Source: a bacterium
Lineage (GTDB): Bacteria > CLD3 > SB21
DNA length: 64,000 bases
Direction: 5' to 3'
NCBI GenBank assembly: GCA_008933615.1
Contig: WBUR01000020.1
Span: 1 to 64,000 of the forward strand
A model generated the notes under the pieces. That model ran no database searches, was not told the DNA's origin, and saw only the letters and a list, made by a program, of their open reading frames with translations. Position 1 is the stretch's first letter, and every line of letters begins with the position of its first letter. Positions 48,055 to 57,038 of this stretch are shown in pieces. The translations under genes and the position numbers were made by a program.

Positions 48055-48981
48055 ATGACTTTGACCTATCATAATCCTGTTCTTTTACATGAGTGTATCT
48101 CGCATTTGAATATCCGGCCAAACGGAATTTATGTTGACGGAACGCTCGGCGGCGGCGGACATACGGAAGCTATCTTACAGCAGAATAATTCCTGCAAAGT
48201 CCTTGCTTTCGACGTTGATGAGGACGCGATCAAATCGGCCCAGGAAAGGCTTCGGCCGTTTGCTTCACGGATCATTATCGAACAAGCCAATTTCCGCCAA
48301 CTGCGCCAAATTTTGGATGTACATAAGATTTCGGCAATCAACGGCTTGCTTCTGGACTTAGGCGTTTCGTCGTTTCAACTGGACCATTCTCAGAAAGGGT
48401 TCAGCTACCGTTTCGACGCACCGCTGAAAATGCAGATGAATGACCGGGAATCCTTCAGCGCCCGTGAAGTGGTCAACGAGTACGACGAAAAACAACTGGC
48501 TGATATTTTTTTTCAGCTAGGCGAAGAAAAACATTCCCGGCGAATCGCACGCGCCATAACGAAAGCGCGAACACAGCAGCCGATTGAAACAACCACACAG
48601 CTTGCACAGGTTATTATGAATATCATTCCTGAAAGGTTTGCAAAAAAAACATTGTCGCGGATTTTTCAGGCGATACGAATCCAGGTGAATGATGAATTAA
48701 ATAATCTCAGACAAGCGCTTAAGGATGCGCTGGATGTAATCGATCATGGCGGAAGATTGGCCGTCATATCGTACCATTCGCTTGAGGACCGGATCGTAAA
48801 AGACTTTTACAGAAATGAGGCGTCGGATAAGATATTTGATCCGAATTATCCCGAACTGTCACAAAGCAAACAGCCCCGCCTGCAGATCGTGACAAGAAAA
48901 CCGATTGTATCGGCGGAAAACGAAGTTTTTAAAAATCCAAGGGCACGCAGCGCCAAACTTAGAGTAGCGGTGAGAATATGA
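48055..48981 (+). CDS. rsmH: 16S rRNA m4C1402 methyltransferase
   Basis: 308 aa. SAM motif GTLGGGGHTEAIL, then FDVDEDAI, NGLLLDLGVSSFQLD, and the C-terminal ISYHSLEDRIVKDFYR with NPRARSAKLRVA. It methylates the ribosomal decoding centre. The start is 11 bases after mraZ; the stop overlaps ftsL by 4 (ATGA). Confidence 0.97.
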   Translation: MTLTYHNPVLLHECISHLNIRPNGIYVDGTLGGGGHTEAILQQNNSCKVLAFDVDEDAIKSAQERLRPFASRIIIEQANFRQLRQILDVHKISAINGLLLDLGVSSFQLDHSQKGFSYRFDAPLKMQMNDRESFSAREVVNEYDEKQLADIFFQLGEEKHSRRIARAITKARTQQPIETTTQLAQVIMNIIPERFAKKTLSRIFQAIRIQVNDELNNLRQALKDALDVIDHGGRLAVISYHSLEDRIVKDFYRNEASDKIFDPNYPELSQSKQPRLQIVTRKPIVSAENEVFKNPRARSAKLRVAVRI

Positions 48982-49508
48982 GTCATCCATACGGCACGAT
49001 TACCGGCCTGGATTATTCCGGTAAAAAGAAAAAGATCATGGTTTCGGAAAATGCCATTTCAACCGATAAGTTCCAACCGCGTACAAAATATGAAAAATAT
49101 TTGGAACAACCGGCAACAACAGCAAAACCCGGCGAATCTCAGAAAGCCAAAGAAAAAACAAAGGAATTGAGCGCTGCGAAAAAAGAATTTCCGGTTACGC
49201 CGATTAAACTGTTTACTGTTTTTTTCGTGCTCGCCTGCCTGATGATCGTCTGGATTTGGGAAACCAATTATGTTCGTGAAGGTCTTGTAGAAATTGAAAA
49301 ATTAAAAGATGTAAAAATGGAACTTGAAAAGGCCAATGAATCCATTCAGGTCGACATCACCAGTTTATCCGATTATCAGCGAATCGAAAAAATTGCAGCC
49401 GACAAGCTCAAGATGATCCCCTCCAAAGAAAAACCGGGCGTCATTTTTCTCGATGCAGAAAAAGCAAAGTCATTGAATGAAACGCAAAAAGCGACTATAG
49501 AACCTTAA
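48978..49508 (+). CDS. ftsL: FtsL-like division protein with a long cytoplasmic N-terminus
   Basis: 176 aa, bitopic. A cytoplasmic N-terminal arm of about 75 residues, rich in Lys, Glu and Pro, precedes one helix (about 76-94, IKLFTVFFVLACLMIVWIW). Then comes a coiled coil (about 97-125) and a short conserved end (DYQRIEKIAADKLKMIPSKEKPGVI). The position between rsmH and ftsI and this order are those of FtsL, though FtsL is usually about 100-120 aa with a short N-terminus. Sequence identity in this family is poor, so the name rests on layout and context. Confidence 0.82.
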   Translation: MSHPYGTITGLDYSGKKKKIMVSENAISTDKFQPRTKYEKYLEQPATTAKPGESQKAKEKTKELSAAKKEFPVTPIKLFTVFFVLACLMIVWIWETNYVREGLVEIEKLKDVKMELEKANESIQVDITSLSDYQRIEKIAADKLKMIPSKEKPGVIFLDAEKAKSLNETQKATIEP

Positions 49509-49513
49509 AAGTC

Positions 49514-51679
49514 ATGACGGAAGAAATAAAGAAAACCCCCGAAGATCTTTTTGTCAAGAAACGCGTAACGCGTTTGCGCACGATCGCCGTCTTTTTTGTT
49601 CTGCTGGCCATCGGAGTCGTGATCCGTCTATTCATGATTCAAATGGTTAATACCAGTACGTATCAACTTCTTGCCAAAAGGCAGTACGAACGCCGCGTTA
49701 CCCTTGATGCAGAACGCGGTGTTATTTATGACCGCAATATGAATAAGATCGCCGTGAACCTCATCAATTATTCTTTTGCCGCCGATCCGAGTTTTATGAA
49801 AGAAACCGACAAAGACAAAGTGGCCGAGAACTTTGCACTCGTTTTCAAAAAGCCGAAATCCGAGTATCGCAAGTTATTATCCAAATCAACAGCTTTTGTC
49901 TGGCTTGAACGCCGTGTTTCTGAAATGACCGCGAGGCAAATAAACGATTCTATCCGAGGCCTAATAAAATTGCAGTCTCTCCGCAGGCATTATCCGTACG
50001 GCAAAGCGGCCGCATCCATTTTAGGATTCACGAATATCGACAATCAGGGTTCATCCGGAATCGAGTTGGATCAAGAGAGCGAGTTAGGCGGACTAGACGG
50101 ATGGGCCATCTTACAGGCCGATGCCTTGGGACGTCTGCGGCCTAATCCAGATTACCCGCATCAGGAAACCAAAAATGGCAGAAACATTCGGTTGACGATC
50201 GACATGAATTACCAGACTATTGCATATCAGGAACTGGAGAAAACCGTTAATGATTATGACGCCGATGACGGGATGGTCATCATCATGGCTCCCGGTACCG
50301 GCGAGATTCTTGCCATGGTCAATTACCCCGGATTTGATCCAAATACGCCAGAAAAATATAATTCATCGAACTTATTTCGCAACCGCGCCGTCACCGATTT
50401 ATACGAACCGGGCTCCACCTTCAAGGCCTTCTCTGCTGTTGCTGCGTTGGAAGAAAGAGTTCGTAAACCTGAAGATCGTATTAACTGCGAGAACGGCCAG
50501 ATCAAATTATATAACCAGGTCATTCACGATTCAAAAAAACACGGTACGTTAACCTTTACGGAAGTGGTTCAAAAATCGAGCAATATCGGTATTATTAAAA
50601 CAACCCAGCTTTTGGGCGAAGAAAAATTGTATCAATATGTTCGAGCGTTCGGGTTTGGAAATGAAACCGGCATTGATCTTGAAGGCGAAATTCGAGGAGA
50701 ACTGAAACATCCTACAAAGTGGTCCGGCCTGACTCTACCGATGATATCCATTGGTCAGGAAGTCGGCGTCACGGCGCTTCAGATGGCGAATGCGTATTCT
50801 GCCATCGCCAATGGCGGAAGTCTGTATAAACCGTTTGTCATTCAATCTATCATTGATCTTTCGAACGACGATAAAACCGTAATGTTCGAACCGCAGTTTA
50901 TCCGCAGCATCGCCTCAAAAGAAACCATGACTTCAGTCGCAGGCATGCTGCGTGAAGCGGTGGTAGGAGGAACCGGCCAACGCGCTCAAATTAAGGGCGT
51001 TGAAGTTGCCGGAAAAACAGGAACAGCGCAAAAAATCGAGCAGGGATCAAGGACATATTCCAAAGACAAGTTTACCGCATCGTTCGCCGGTTTTTTTCCG
51101 GTTAAAAATCCTCAGTTGGTTTTCCTTGTCATCGTCAATAATCCTCGTAAAAGCATATGGGGAGAGGCTTCGGCGGCAACTACCGCGCGTGCAATCGTCG
51201 AGAAGATCATTAATTCATCCGACGCATTCGCCAAGTCAATCAATCGCGTCATGGCTGAACTTGAGCAGGATTCAACGCTTGAACAAAACGGACTTACGCC
51301 GGACGTAAAATATCTGACTACAGAAACCGCAAAAAACATATTGGATAAACTTGAACTTCCGTATCGGTTCATCGGCTCGGGCGACATGGTAGCCGATCAA
51401 GCCTGGGACTTTGACGGCGGGAAAAAAGTTTTACTTTTAAAAACCGGATCGCAGCTAACCGTCAGCGAAGCGCAGTTATCCGACGAGTCCAGCAGCCCGG
51501 TCAAAAGAGTTCCGGATGTCCGAGGCATGAGCGTGCGCATGGCGATGAATAGACTGTACGAAGCGGGCATAGACGTAAAAATCAAGGGCAGCGGATTTGT
51601 CATCGCACAATATCCCCGCGCAGGTAAAGGCATTAAGAGCGGCGAGCGTTGCGTAATACAATGCCGCCCCAGTTTATAA
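49514..51679 (+). CDS. ftsI: FtsI/PBP3 division transpeptidase with C-terminal PASTA domains
   Basis: 721 aa class B PBP. One helix (about 25-43), the pedestal (DAERGVIYDRNMNKIAVN), then transpeptidase with the catalytic serine in YEPGSTFKAFSA (about residue 301), SSN in VVQKSSNIGI, and KTG in VAGKTGTAQK. After it come a degenerate PASTA (about 596-650, beginning TPDVKYLTTE) and a clear one (VPDVRGMSVRMAMNRLYEAG to the end). PASTA on FtsI is common in SpoVD-type enzymes and in some FCB bacteria. It builds septal peptidoglycan with FtsW. Normally murE would follow; here a 70-codon ORF does. Confidence 0.95.
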   Translation: MTEEIKKTPEDLFVKKRVTRLRTIAVFFVLLAIGVVIRLFMIQMVNTSTYQLLAKRQYERRVTLDAERGVIYDRNMNKIAVNLINYSFAADPSFMKETDKDKVAENFALVFKKPKSEYRKLLSKSTAFVWLERRVSEMTARQINDSIRGLIKLQSLRRHYPYGKAAASILGFTNIDNQGSSGIELDQESELGGLDGWAILQADALGRLRPNPDYPHQETKNGRNIRLTIDMNYQTIAYQELEKTVNDYDADDGMVIIMAPGTGEILAMVNYPGFDPNTPEKYNSSNLFRNRAVTDLYEPGSTFKAFSAVAALEERVRKPEDRINCENGQIKLYNQVIHDSKKHGTLTFTEVVQKSSNIGIIKTTQLLGEEKLYQYVRAFGFGNETGIDLEGEIRGELKHPTKWSGLTLPMISIGQEVGVTALQMANAYSAIANGGSLYKPFVIQSIIDLSNDDKTVMFEPQFIRSIASKETMTSVAGMLREAVVGGTGQRAQIKGVEVAGKTGTAQKIEQGSRTYSKDKFTASFAGFFPVKNPQLVFLVIVNNPRKSIWGEASAATTARAIVEKIINSSDAFAKSINRVMAELEQDSTLEQNGLTPDVKYLTTETAKNILDKLELPYRFIGSGDMVADQAWDFDGGKKVLLLKTGSQLTVSEAQLSDESSSPVKRVPDVRGMSVRMAMNRLYEAGIDVKIKGSGFVIAQYPRAGKGIKSGERCVIQCRPSL

Positions 51680-51703
51680 TTTACTAACCCGAAAGGGAAA
51701 ATC

Positions 51704-51916
51704 ATGGTTAAACGAAATGGACTGATGCCGATGGGATTCGTGCATTTTGATCCTGAAAACAGCCTGTCAATGTCCGCGAAGAACGATCATATGACGGTGA
51801 CAGGGGTTTCAGACCTAACGCAGGAATTGGTGCTTCTGAAAAAGAAACAAATGAAAACAAACCGTAATAATCTTTCGGTCACGATGTGGAGTCAGGATGT
51901 CGCGTTTTTCTTATAA
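51704..51916 (+). CDS. 70-residue ORF in the usual murE position
   Basis: 70 aa, unrecognised. GAAAGGGAAAATC precedes the ATG, and its end overlaps murF by 20 bases. Residues 28-40 (NDHMTVTGVSDLT) faintly recall the ITGIS-DSR start region of MurE, but there is no nucleotide-binding or ligase motif. It might be a new small division protein, a scar of a deleted murE, or a spurious ORF. Composition is ordinary and hydrophilic; no membrane helix. Confidence 0.5.
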   Translation: MVKRNGLMPMGFVHFDPENSLSMSAKNDHMTVTGVSDLTQELVLLKKKQMKTNRNNLSVTMWSQDVAFFL

Positions 51917-53267
51917 AGATTGCGGGAAGATCGGCCGCACACAAAATATGACGCAGGCATGGACGGCGAATGGCGTTTCCACGGATAGCCGCAGTTTGGA
52001 AGCGGGCAATTTATTTTTTGCATTATCGGGCGAGCGGTTTGACGGCCACGGTTATGTGAGAGACGTTTTCCAAAAAGGCGCCGCTGCATGCGTCGTTTCT
52101 GAAAACTGGTTTATGCAAAATGGGTCAAACTTCTCAGGAGAGAAATTTGTTGTAGCGGGCGATCCTCTACTTGCACTGCAAAACCTGGCCAGGCTTCATC
52201 GACAGCGAAGCGAAGCATCCGTGATCGCAATTACAGGAACCAACGGAAAAACAACGTGCAAAGAAATGACTCACGCGGTGTTATCAAAAAATTTCAGAAC
52301 CGTTGCAACTCAGGGAAACCTGAATAATGAGATCGGCGTTCCGTTAACCCTGCTCAAGATCGAGCAAGACACCCAAGCGGCGGTTATTGAAATGGGCGCC
52401 GACAAAAAGGGCGACATTGCTTTTTTATGCGATATGGCGCAACCGGACAGCGGCGTTATTACTAATATCGGAACAGCCCACATCAAGTCATTCGGCAGCA
52501 TCGAGGCCATCTCGGAAACCAAAGGCGAATTATTCGACTATCTCACGGCGGACGGCGTCCGGTTTGTAAATATCGGCGATGCGCGCCTGCGTGCCCATTC
52601 AAAACAAACCAAAGGATTGGTAACTTTTGCAATCAATAATGAAGCGGATTATCGCGCAGAAATTATTTCATTGAACGAACTCGCATGCGCCAGGATTAGA
52701 ATTCATGCGCCTGAGGGACACTCTTTCGATTTTCAACTGGAGATCTCGGGCCTTCATCATGCCAATAATGCGCTCATTGCCGCATCCATAGGTTTCTCAC
52801 TCGGTATTGATGAGGCGGACATCGTTTCAGCGCTGGAGAATTACCGTTCCCCATCAAATCGGATGGGCATTCGCCGCTACAACGACATCACCGTTTTGGA
52901 CGATACGTATAATGCAAACCCGGAATCCATGCGCGCTGCGCTGGATACGCTGATGACGATTAAGCGCAGAGGTAGAGCGGTTGCGGCATTATCGGACATG
53001 CTGGAGCTCGGCTCAATCAGTACGGAGGAACACGCTAAAATCGGCGATTATATCTTAAAAAAAAAACCGGACGCTTTGTTCACAACCGGCACAGCATCAA
53101 AAATTATTCATGAGCGCGCGGAAACGATATCCGGTAATTTTTATTATGAAAAAAAAAAAGAAATGGCGGCCGAACTTAAGAAATTTATTAAACCCGGCGA
53201 TGTTGTTCTCATCAAAGGCTCGCGCGGTATGGAGATGGAAGAGGTTGTCAACGAACTGATTTCATAA
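51897..53267 (+). CDS. murF: UDP-MurNAc-tripeptide-D-Ala-D-Ala ligase MurF
   Basis: 456 aa Mur ligase. VSTDSRSLEAGNLFFALSGERFDGH (N-terminal UDP-binding domain), the P-loop ITGTNGKTTCKEM, EMGADKKGDI and the MurF-specific DDTYNANPESM confirm MurF rather than MurE. It adds D-Ala-D-Ala to the UDP-MurNAc-tripeptide. Start after a GGAG site inside the preceding small ORF. Followed by mraY after 14 bases. Confidence 0.96.
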   Translation: MSRFSYKDCGKIGRTQNMTQAWTANGVSTDSRSLEAGNLFFALSGERFDGHGYVRDVFQKGAAACVVSENWFMQNGSNFSGEKFVVAGDPLLALQNLARLHRQRSEASVIAITGTNGKTTCKEMTHAVLSKNFRTVATQGNLNNEIGVPLTLLKIEQDTQAAVIEMGADKKGDIAFLCDMAQPDSGVITNIGTAHIKSFGSIEAISETKGELFDYLTADGVRFVNIGDARLRAHSKQTKGLVTFAINNEADYRAEIISLNELACARIRIHAPEGHSFDFQLEISGLHHANNALIAASIGFSLGIDEADIVSALENYRSPSNRMGIRRYNDITVLDDTYNANPESMRAALDTLMTIKRRGRAVAALSDMLELGSISTEEHAKIGDYILKKKPDALFTTGTASKIIHERAETISGNFYYEKKKEMAAELKKFIKPGDVVLIKGSRGMEMEEVVNELIS

Positions 53268-53281
53268 ATTAAGAGGTTCAC

Positions 53282-54388
53282 GTGTTTTATTACCTGTATC
53301 AAATATTTGGGGATTACCACATCAGCGGCGCTAACCTGTTCAGGTATATCACTTTTCGATCCGCGATGGCGGCTGTTACGGCTCTGGCGATCAGTTTATT
53401 TGTCGGCCCGTACATCATCCGTAAACTTAAAGAAGCGCAGATCGGCGAAGAAATTCGCGACGATGGGCCGCAATCGCATCTGTCAAAATCAGGAACTCCA
53501 ACCATGGGCGGACTTATCATTCTGGCATCGGTGATCATTCCGACTCTCTTGTGGGCGGACCTTTCTAATACGTACGTTTTGCTTATACTCGCGTCTACTT
53601 TGTGGATGGGTATGGTCGGTTTCATTGACGACTACCTCAAAGTCATTAAAAAAATGAAAAAAGGATTGATAGCCCGTTATAAAACCATGGGGCAGATCAT
53701 GCTGGGGGTGATGATCGGTTCGGTTATGTATTTCTCTCCGGAATTTGAAAAGATAGCGACCGTAACTACGATTCCTTTTGTCAAAAATCTGAATCTCGAT
53801 TTCGGATATCTTTATATACCCTTTGTGGTCTTCGTTATTACAGCAATGTCAAACGCCGTTAACCTAACCGATGGCCTGGACGGTTTAGCCATCGGAGTAG
53901 TTTCGATCGCGGTCACTGCTTTTGCCGTGATGTGTTACGTAACCGGCAATGTGCTATTCAGCGATTATCTTAATATTATTTATATTCAGCAAAGCAGCGA
54001 ACTGACCATCTTTTGCACAGCCATGGTCGGCGCCGGCCTGGGGTTTTTGTGGTATAACTCATATCCCGCACAGGTATTCATGGGCGACACGGGCGCATTG
54101 GCTCTGGGCGCCTCTTTGGGAACGCTTGCCATACTAATCAAAAAAGAATTGCTGCTGCCGATCATCGGCGCCGTGTTTGTCGCTGAAAACCTCTCCGTCA
54201 TTTTGCAGGTCGCATATTTTAAATACACAAAGAAGAAAACCGGCGAAGGCAAACGCATTTTTCTGATGGCGCCGCTTCATCATCATTATGAGCTTAAAGG
54301 CTGGCATGAGACAAAAGTCGTAACCCGATTCTGGATCATGGCGATTCTGTGCGCACTTTTGACATTGACAACCTTTAAGGTAAGATAA
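53282..54388 (+). CDS. mraY: phospho-MurNAc-pentapeptide translocase MraY
   Basis: 368 aa with ten membrane helices. GTPTMGGLIIL, the catalytic Asp-rich loops IDDYLK and MSNAVNLTDGLDGLAIG, and HHHYELKGW are all in place. It makes lipid I on the carrier lipid. Start is GTG (codon for Met1) after AAGAGGTTCAC; no ATG is near. Confidence 0.97.
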   Translation: MFYYLYQIFGDYHISGANLFRYITFRSAMAAVTALAISLFVGPYIIRKLKEAQIGEEIRDDGPQSHLSKSGTPTMGGLIILASVIIPTLLWADLSNTYVLLILASTLWMGMVGFIDDYLKVIKKMKKGLIARYKTMGQIMLGVMIGSVMYFSPEFEKIATVTTIPFVKNLNLDFGYLYIPFVVFVITAMSNAVNLTDGLDGLAIGVVSIAVTAFAVMCYVTGNVLFSDYLNIIYIQQSSELTIFCTAMVGAGLGFLWYNSYPAQVFMGDTGALALGASLGTLAILIKKELLLPIIGAVFVAENLSVILQVAYFKYTKKKTGEGKRIFLMAPLHHHYELKGWHETKVVTRFWIMAILCALLTLTTFKVR

Positions 54389-54399
54389 CGGATTCGGCC

Positions 54400-55746
54400 T
54401 TGGATGTTCTTAATAAAAATATTTCTGTAATCGGCGCCGCATTGAGCGGCATTGCAGCCGCCAGGCTTCTGAAGCGAAACGGGGCGCGTGTTTTTCTGAG
54501 TGAGTTTGCGCCGCAAGAACAGAAATCCAAAGAATATGTTCTTTTACAAAATGAAAAACTGGAATGCGAATTCGGCGGACATTCGGATAGGGCGTTACAA
54601 GCGGATTGGGTGGTAGTCAGTCCCGGCGTTCCGAGCGACATACCGATCTTAAGAAAATTAGCTGTACTTAAGATACCTGTTTACAGCGAGATCGAGATCG
54701 CGTCACGGTTCCTGAGATCACCGGTCATCGCTGTTACAGGAAGCAACGGCAAAACAACAACAACGACGCTGATCGGTGAAATTTGCAAAAAGTCAGGCCT
54801 GAACACGATCGTTGCAGGAAACATTGGAACGCCGCTGTCGGACGTTGCAGAATCCAATTCTGAAAACGGAATTGCCGTTTTGGAAATCAGCAGTTTTCAG
54901 GCTGAACGGCTTACCACTTTCAAACCGAAAGTCGGCATACTGCTGAATTTATCGCCGGATCATATGGATCGTTATTCTTCGGTGGATGAATATTACAGAG
55001 CTAAGCGAAAGACCTTCGAGATGCAAGACGCCGCCGATTACCTTATATACAATGACGATGACGGCAATGTGAAAAATATAATTGCAGGGCTGGGCGGCAC
55101 AAAAGTCCCGTTTAGCCTGAGCCGAAAACTTTCTAACGGCTGTTATTTGGATGGCGGCCGCATTATGTGTCAACTGGAAAAGGAAGAAGAAGTGATTACA
55201 ACGGATCGGATTGGTATAATCGGAAAACACAATATCTACAATGCAATGGCGGCGATTCTTGCCGCGCGGCTGATACATATACCCGTTCCGACAATTCAGC
55301 GAACATTACATGAATTTAGAGGAGTTGATCATCGCCTGGAATTTGTAAAAGAAATTCGCGGCGTCCGATTCTATAATGATTCAAAAGCAACCAACGTGGA
55401 TTCCACTTATGTTGCGTTAGAAAGTTTCACAGCAGAAAAGATTATCCTGATTGCCGGCGGAAAACATAAAGGATCTCCTTATACGCCGTTACGGGAATTG
55501 ACCAAACAAAAAGTGAAGTGTCTGGTCTTAATAGGCGAAGCGGCGCCCTTGATCGAAAAAGATATGGACGGCATTGTTCCGGCGGTTCGTGCAAAATCAA
55601 TGCATGAAGCGGTTCGGAAATCATTTGAAAGGGCGACCAACGGCGATGTGATCCTGTTGTCCCCCGCTTGTTCGAGTTACGATATGTTCAAAAATTACGA
55701 AGATCGAGGCAATCAATTTAAACAAGAAATATTTCAACTGAATTAA
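54400..55746 (+). CDS. murD: UDP-MurNAc-L-Ala:D-Glu ligase MurD
   Basis: 448 aa. N-terminal Rossmann ISVIGAALSGIAAARLL, P-loop VTGSNGKTTTTTL, EISSFQAERL, and NDSKATNVDSTYVAL typical of MurD. It adds D-glutamate. The frame allows only a TTG start at 54400 close to the Rossmann fold, with a weak ribosome site; the mraY stop lies 11 bases earlier. Confidence 0.95.
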   Translation: MDVLNKNISVIGAALSGIAAARLLKRNGARVFLSEFAPQEQKSKEYVLLQNEKLECEFGGHSDRALQADWVVVSPGVPSDIPILRKLAVLKIPVYSEIEIASRFLRSPVIAVTGSNGKTTTTTLIGEICKKSGLNTIVAGNIGTPLSDVAESNSENGIAVLEISSFQAERLTTFKPKVGILLNLSPDHMDRYSSVDEYYRAKRKTFEMQDAADYLIYNDDDGNVKNIIAGLGGTKVPFSLSRKLSNGCYLDGGRIMCQLEKEEEVITTDRIGIIGKHNIYNAMAAILAARLIHIPVPTIQRTLHEFRGVDHRLEFVKEIRGVRFYNDSKATNVDSTYVALESFTAEKIILIAGGKHKGSPYTPLRELTKQKVKCLVLIGEAAPLIEKDMDGIVPAVRAKSMHEAVRKSFERATNGDVILLSPACSSYDMFKNYEDRGNQFKQEIFQLN

Positions 55747-55753
55747 AAAGATT

Positions 55754-57037
55754 ATGATCGACACATCGGTTAAAAAACACACGATCGATAAACCGCTTCT
55801 GCTTGTGGTTCTGACTCTGCTTACGATGGGGGTCGTCATGGTCTATAGCGCAAGTAACGTCATCGCGCTGGACAAGTTCGGCAGCAGTTCGCATTTTCTC
55901 AAACAGCAGTTTATTCGTGTGATCCTTGGGTTTATTATTTTGGTGTTTGCCACCAAATACGATTACCACAAATATCGAAGCAAAACGATGTTACTGGTTT
56001 TGATATCCTTTATAATGCTGGTTATTGTGCTTGGCCTCGGACAGATCAAGGGTGCCGCCCGCTGGCTGCAGTTGGGTGGATTCGGCATTCAGCCGTCGGA
56101 GATTGCAAAATTGGCCATTATTTTTTATCTCGCCGCCTATCTCGACAAGAAGGGCGAGCGTATACGCGATTTTCAAAACGGACTTCTTCCGCCTCTGATC
56201 ATGGCGGGAGCTTTTTGCTTTATGATCTTGATTCAACCTAATTTCAGTACCGCGGCAGTTTTGATGCTGATTGTGCTGGCCATACTTTTTATTGGCGGCA
56301 TGCGTATCCGGCATTTAGGCGTGATGGCGCTGGTAACCATTCCAACCGCAATAGCCGTGGTCATCTTAAGTCCTTATCGACGGGCGCGTATTACGACATT
56401 TCTGGATCCGACGATCGACGCGCAGGGCAGCGGGTATCAGATCAAACAATCATTGATCAGTTTTGCTAACGGAGGGCTTACCGGAACCGGCGTCGGCCAG
56501 GGAAAACAAAAATTTCTGTTTCTGCCTGAACCTTTTACCGACTTTATTTATTCAATCATCGGTGAAGAACTGGGATTTATCGGGGCAGTATTCGTTTTGA
56601 TCTTATTCGTAATATTTCTATTTCGTGCAATGAAAATTGCGAGGACGGCGCCCGATCTATACGGGTTTTACGTTGGCGCGGGCATTACCGTCAGCATCGT
56701 TGTTTATGCGCTTATTAATGCCGGTGTGGCTACCGGAATATTTCCGACTACCGGGTTACCGATGCCCTTTATCAGTTACGGCGGTTCATCCCTGCTGTTC
56801 ACCTGTTTTACGGTGGGCGTATTACTGAATATTTCAACGCAGACCGTTTCCAAAGAAGAAGCTTTAAAACGTACAACAAAAGAAAAAATGTCGAATAGTT
56901 TTACGATGAATTTTAATGTAGACGATACGACGCAGCAGACCATAATACCTGCAGAAAAGAAAATGAATTTTGAACCAGTCCAAACAAAACGGACCGGATC
57001 GCGTTCGAGTATAGTTGGGATAGACTTGTCGGAGTAA
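55754..57037 (+). CDS. ftsW: FtsW septal peptidoglycan polymerase (SEDS)
   Basis: 427 aa, about ten helices. GVVMVYSASNVIAL, GAARWLQLGGFGIQPSEIAKL, YQIKQSLISFANGGLTGTG, EPFTDFIYSIIGEELGF and GLPMPFISYGGSS are SEDS hallmarks. Its position between murD and murG identifies FtsW. A hydrophilic C-terminal tail of about 55 residues follows the last helix, longer than usual. Partner of FtsI. Confidence 0.96.
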   Translation: MIDTSVKKHTIDKPLLLVVLTLLTMGVVMVYSASNVIALDKFGSSSHFLKQQFIRVILGFIILVFATKYDYHKYRSKTMLLVLISFIMLVIVLGLGQIKGAARWLQLGGFGIQPSEIAKLAIIFYLAAYLDKKGERIRDFQNGLLPPLIMAGAFCFMILIQPNFSTAAVLMLIVLAILFIGGMRIRHLGVMALVTIPTAIAVVILSPYRRARITTFLDPTIDAQGSGYQIKQSLISFANGGLTGTGVGQGKQKFLFLPEPFTDFIYSIIGEELGFIGAVFVLILFVIFLFRAMKIARTAPDLYGFYVGAGITVSIVVYALINAGVATGIFPTTGLPMPFISYGGSSLLFTCFTVGVLLNISTQTVSKEEALKRTTKEKMSNSFTMNFNVDDTTQQTIIPAEKKMNFEPVQTKRTGSRSSIVGIDLSE

Positions 57038-57038
57038 G

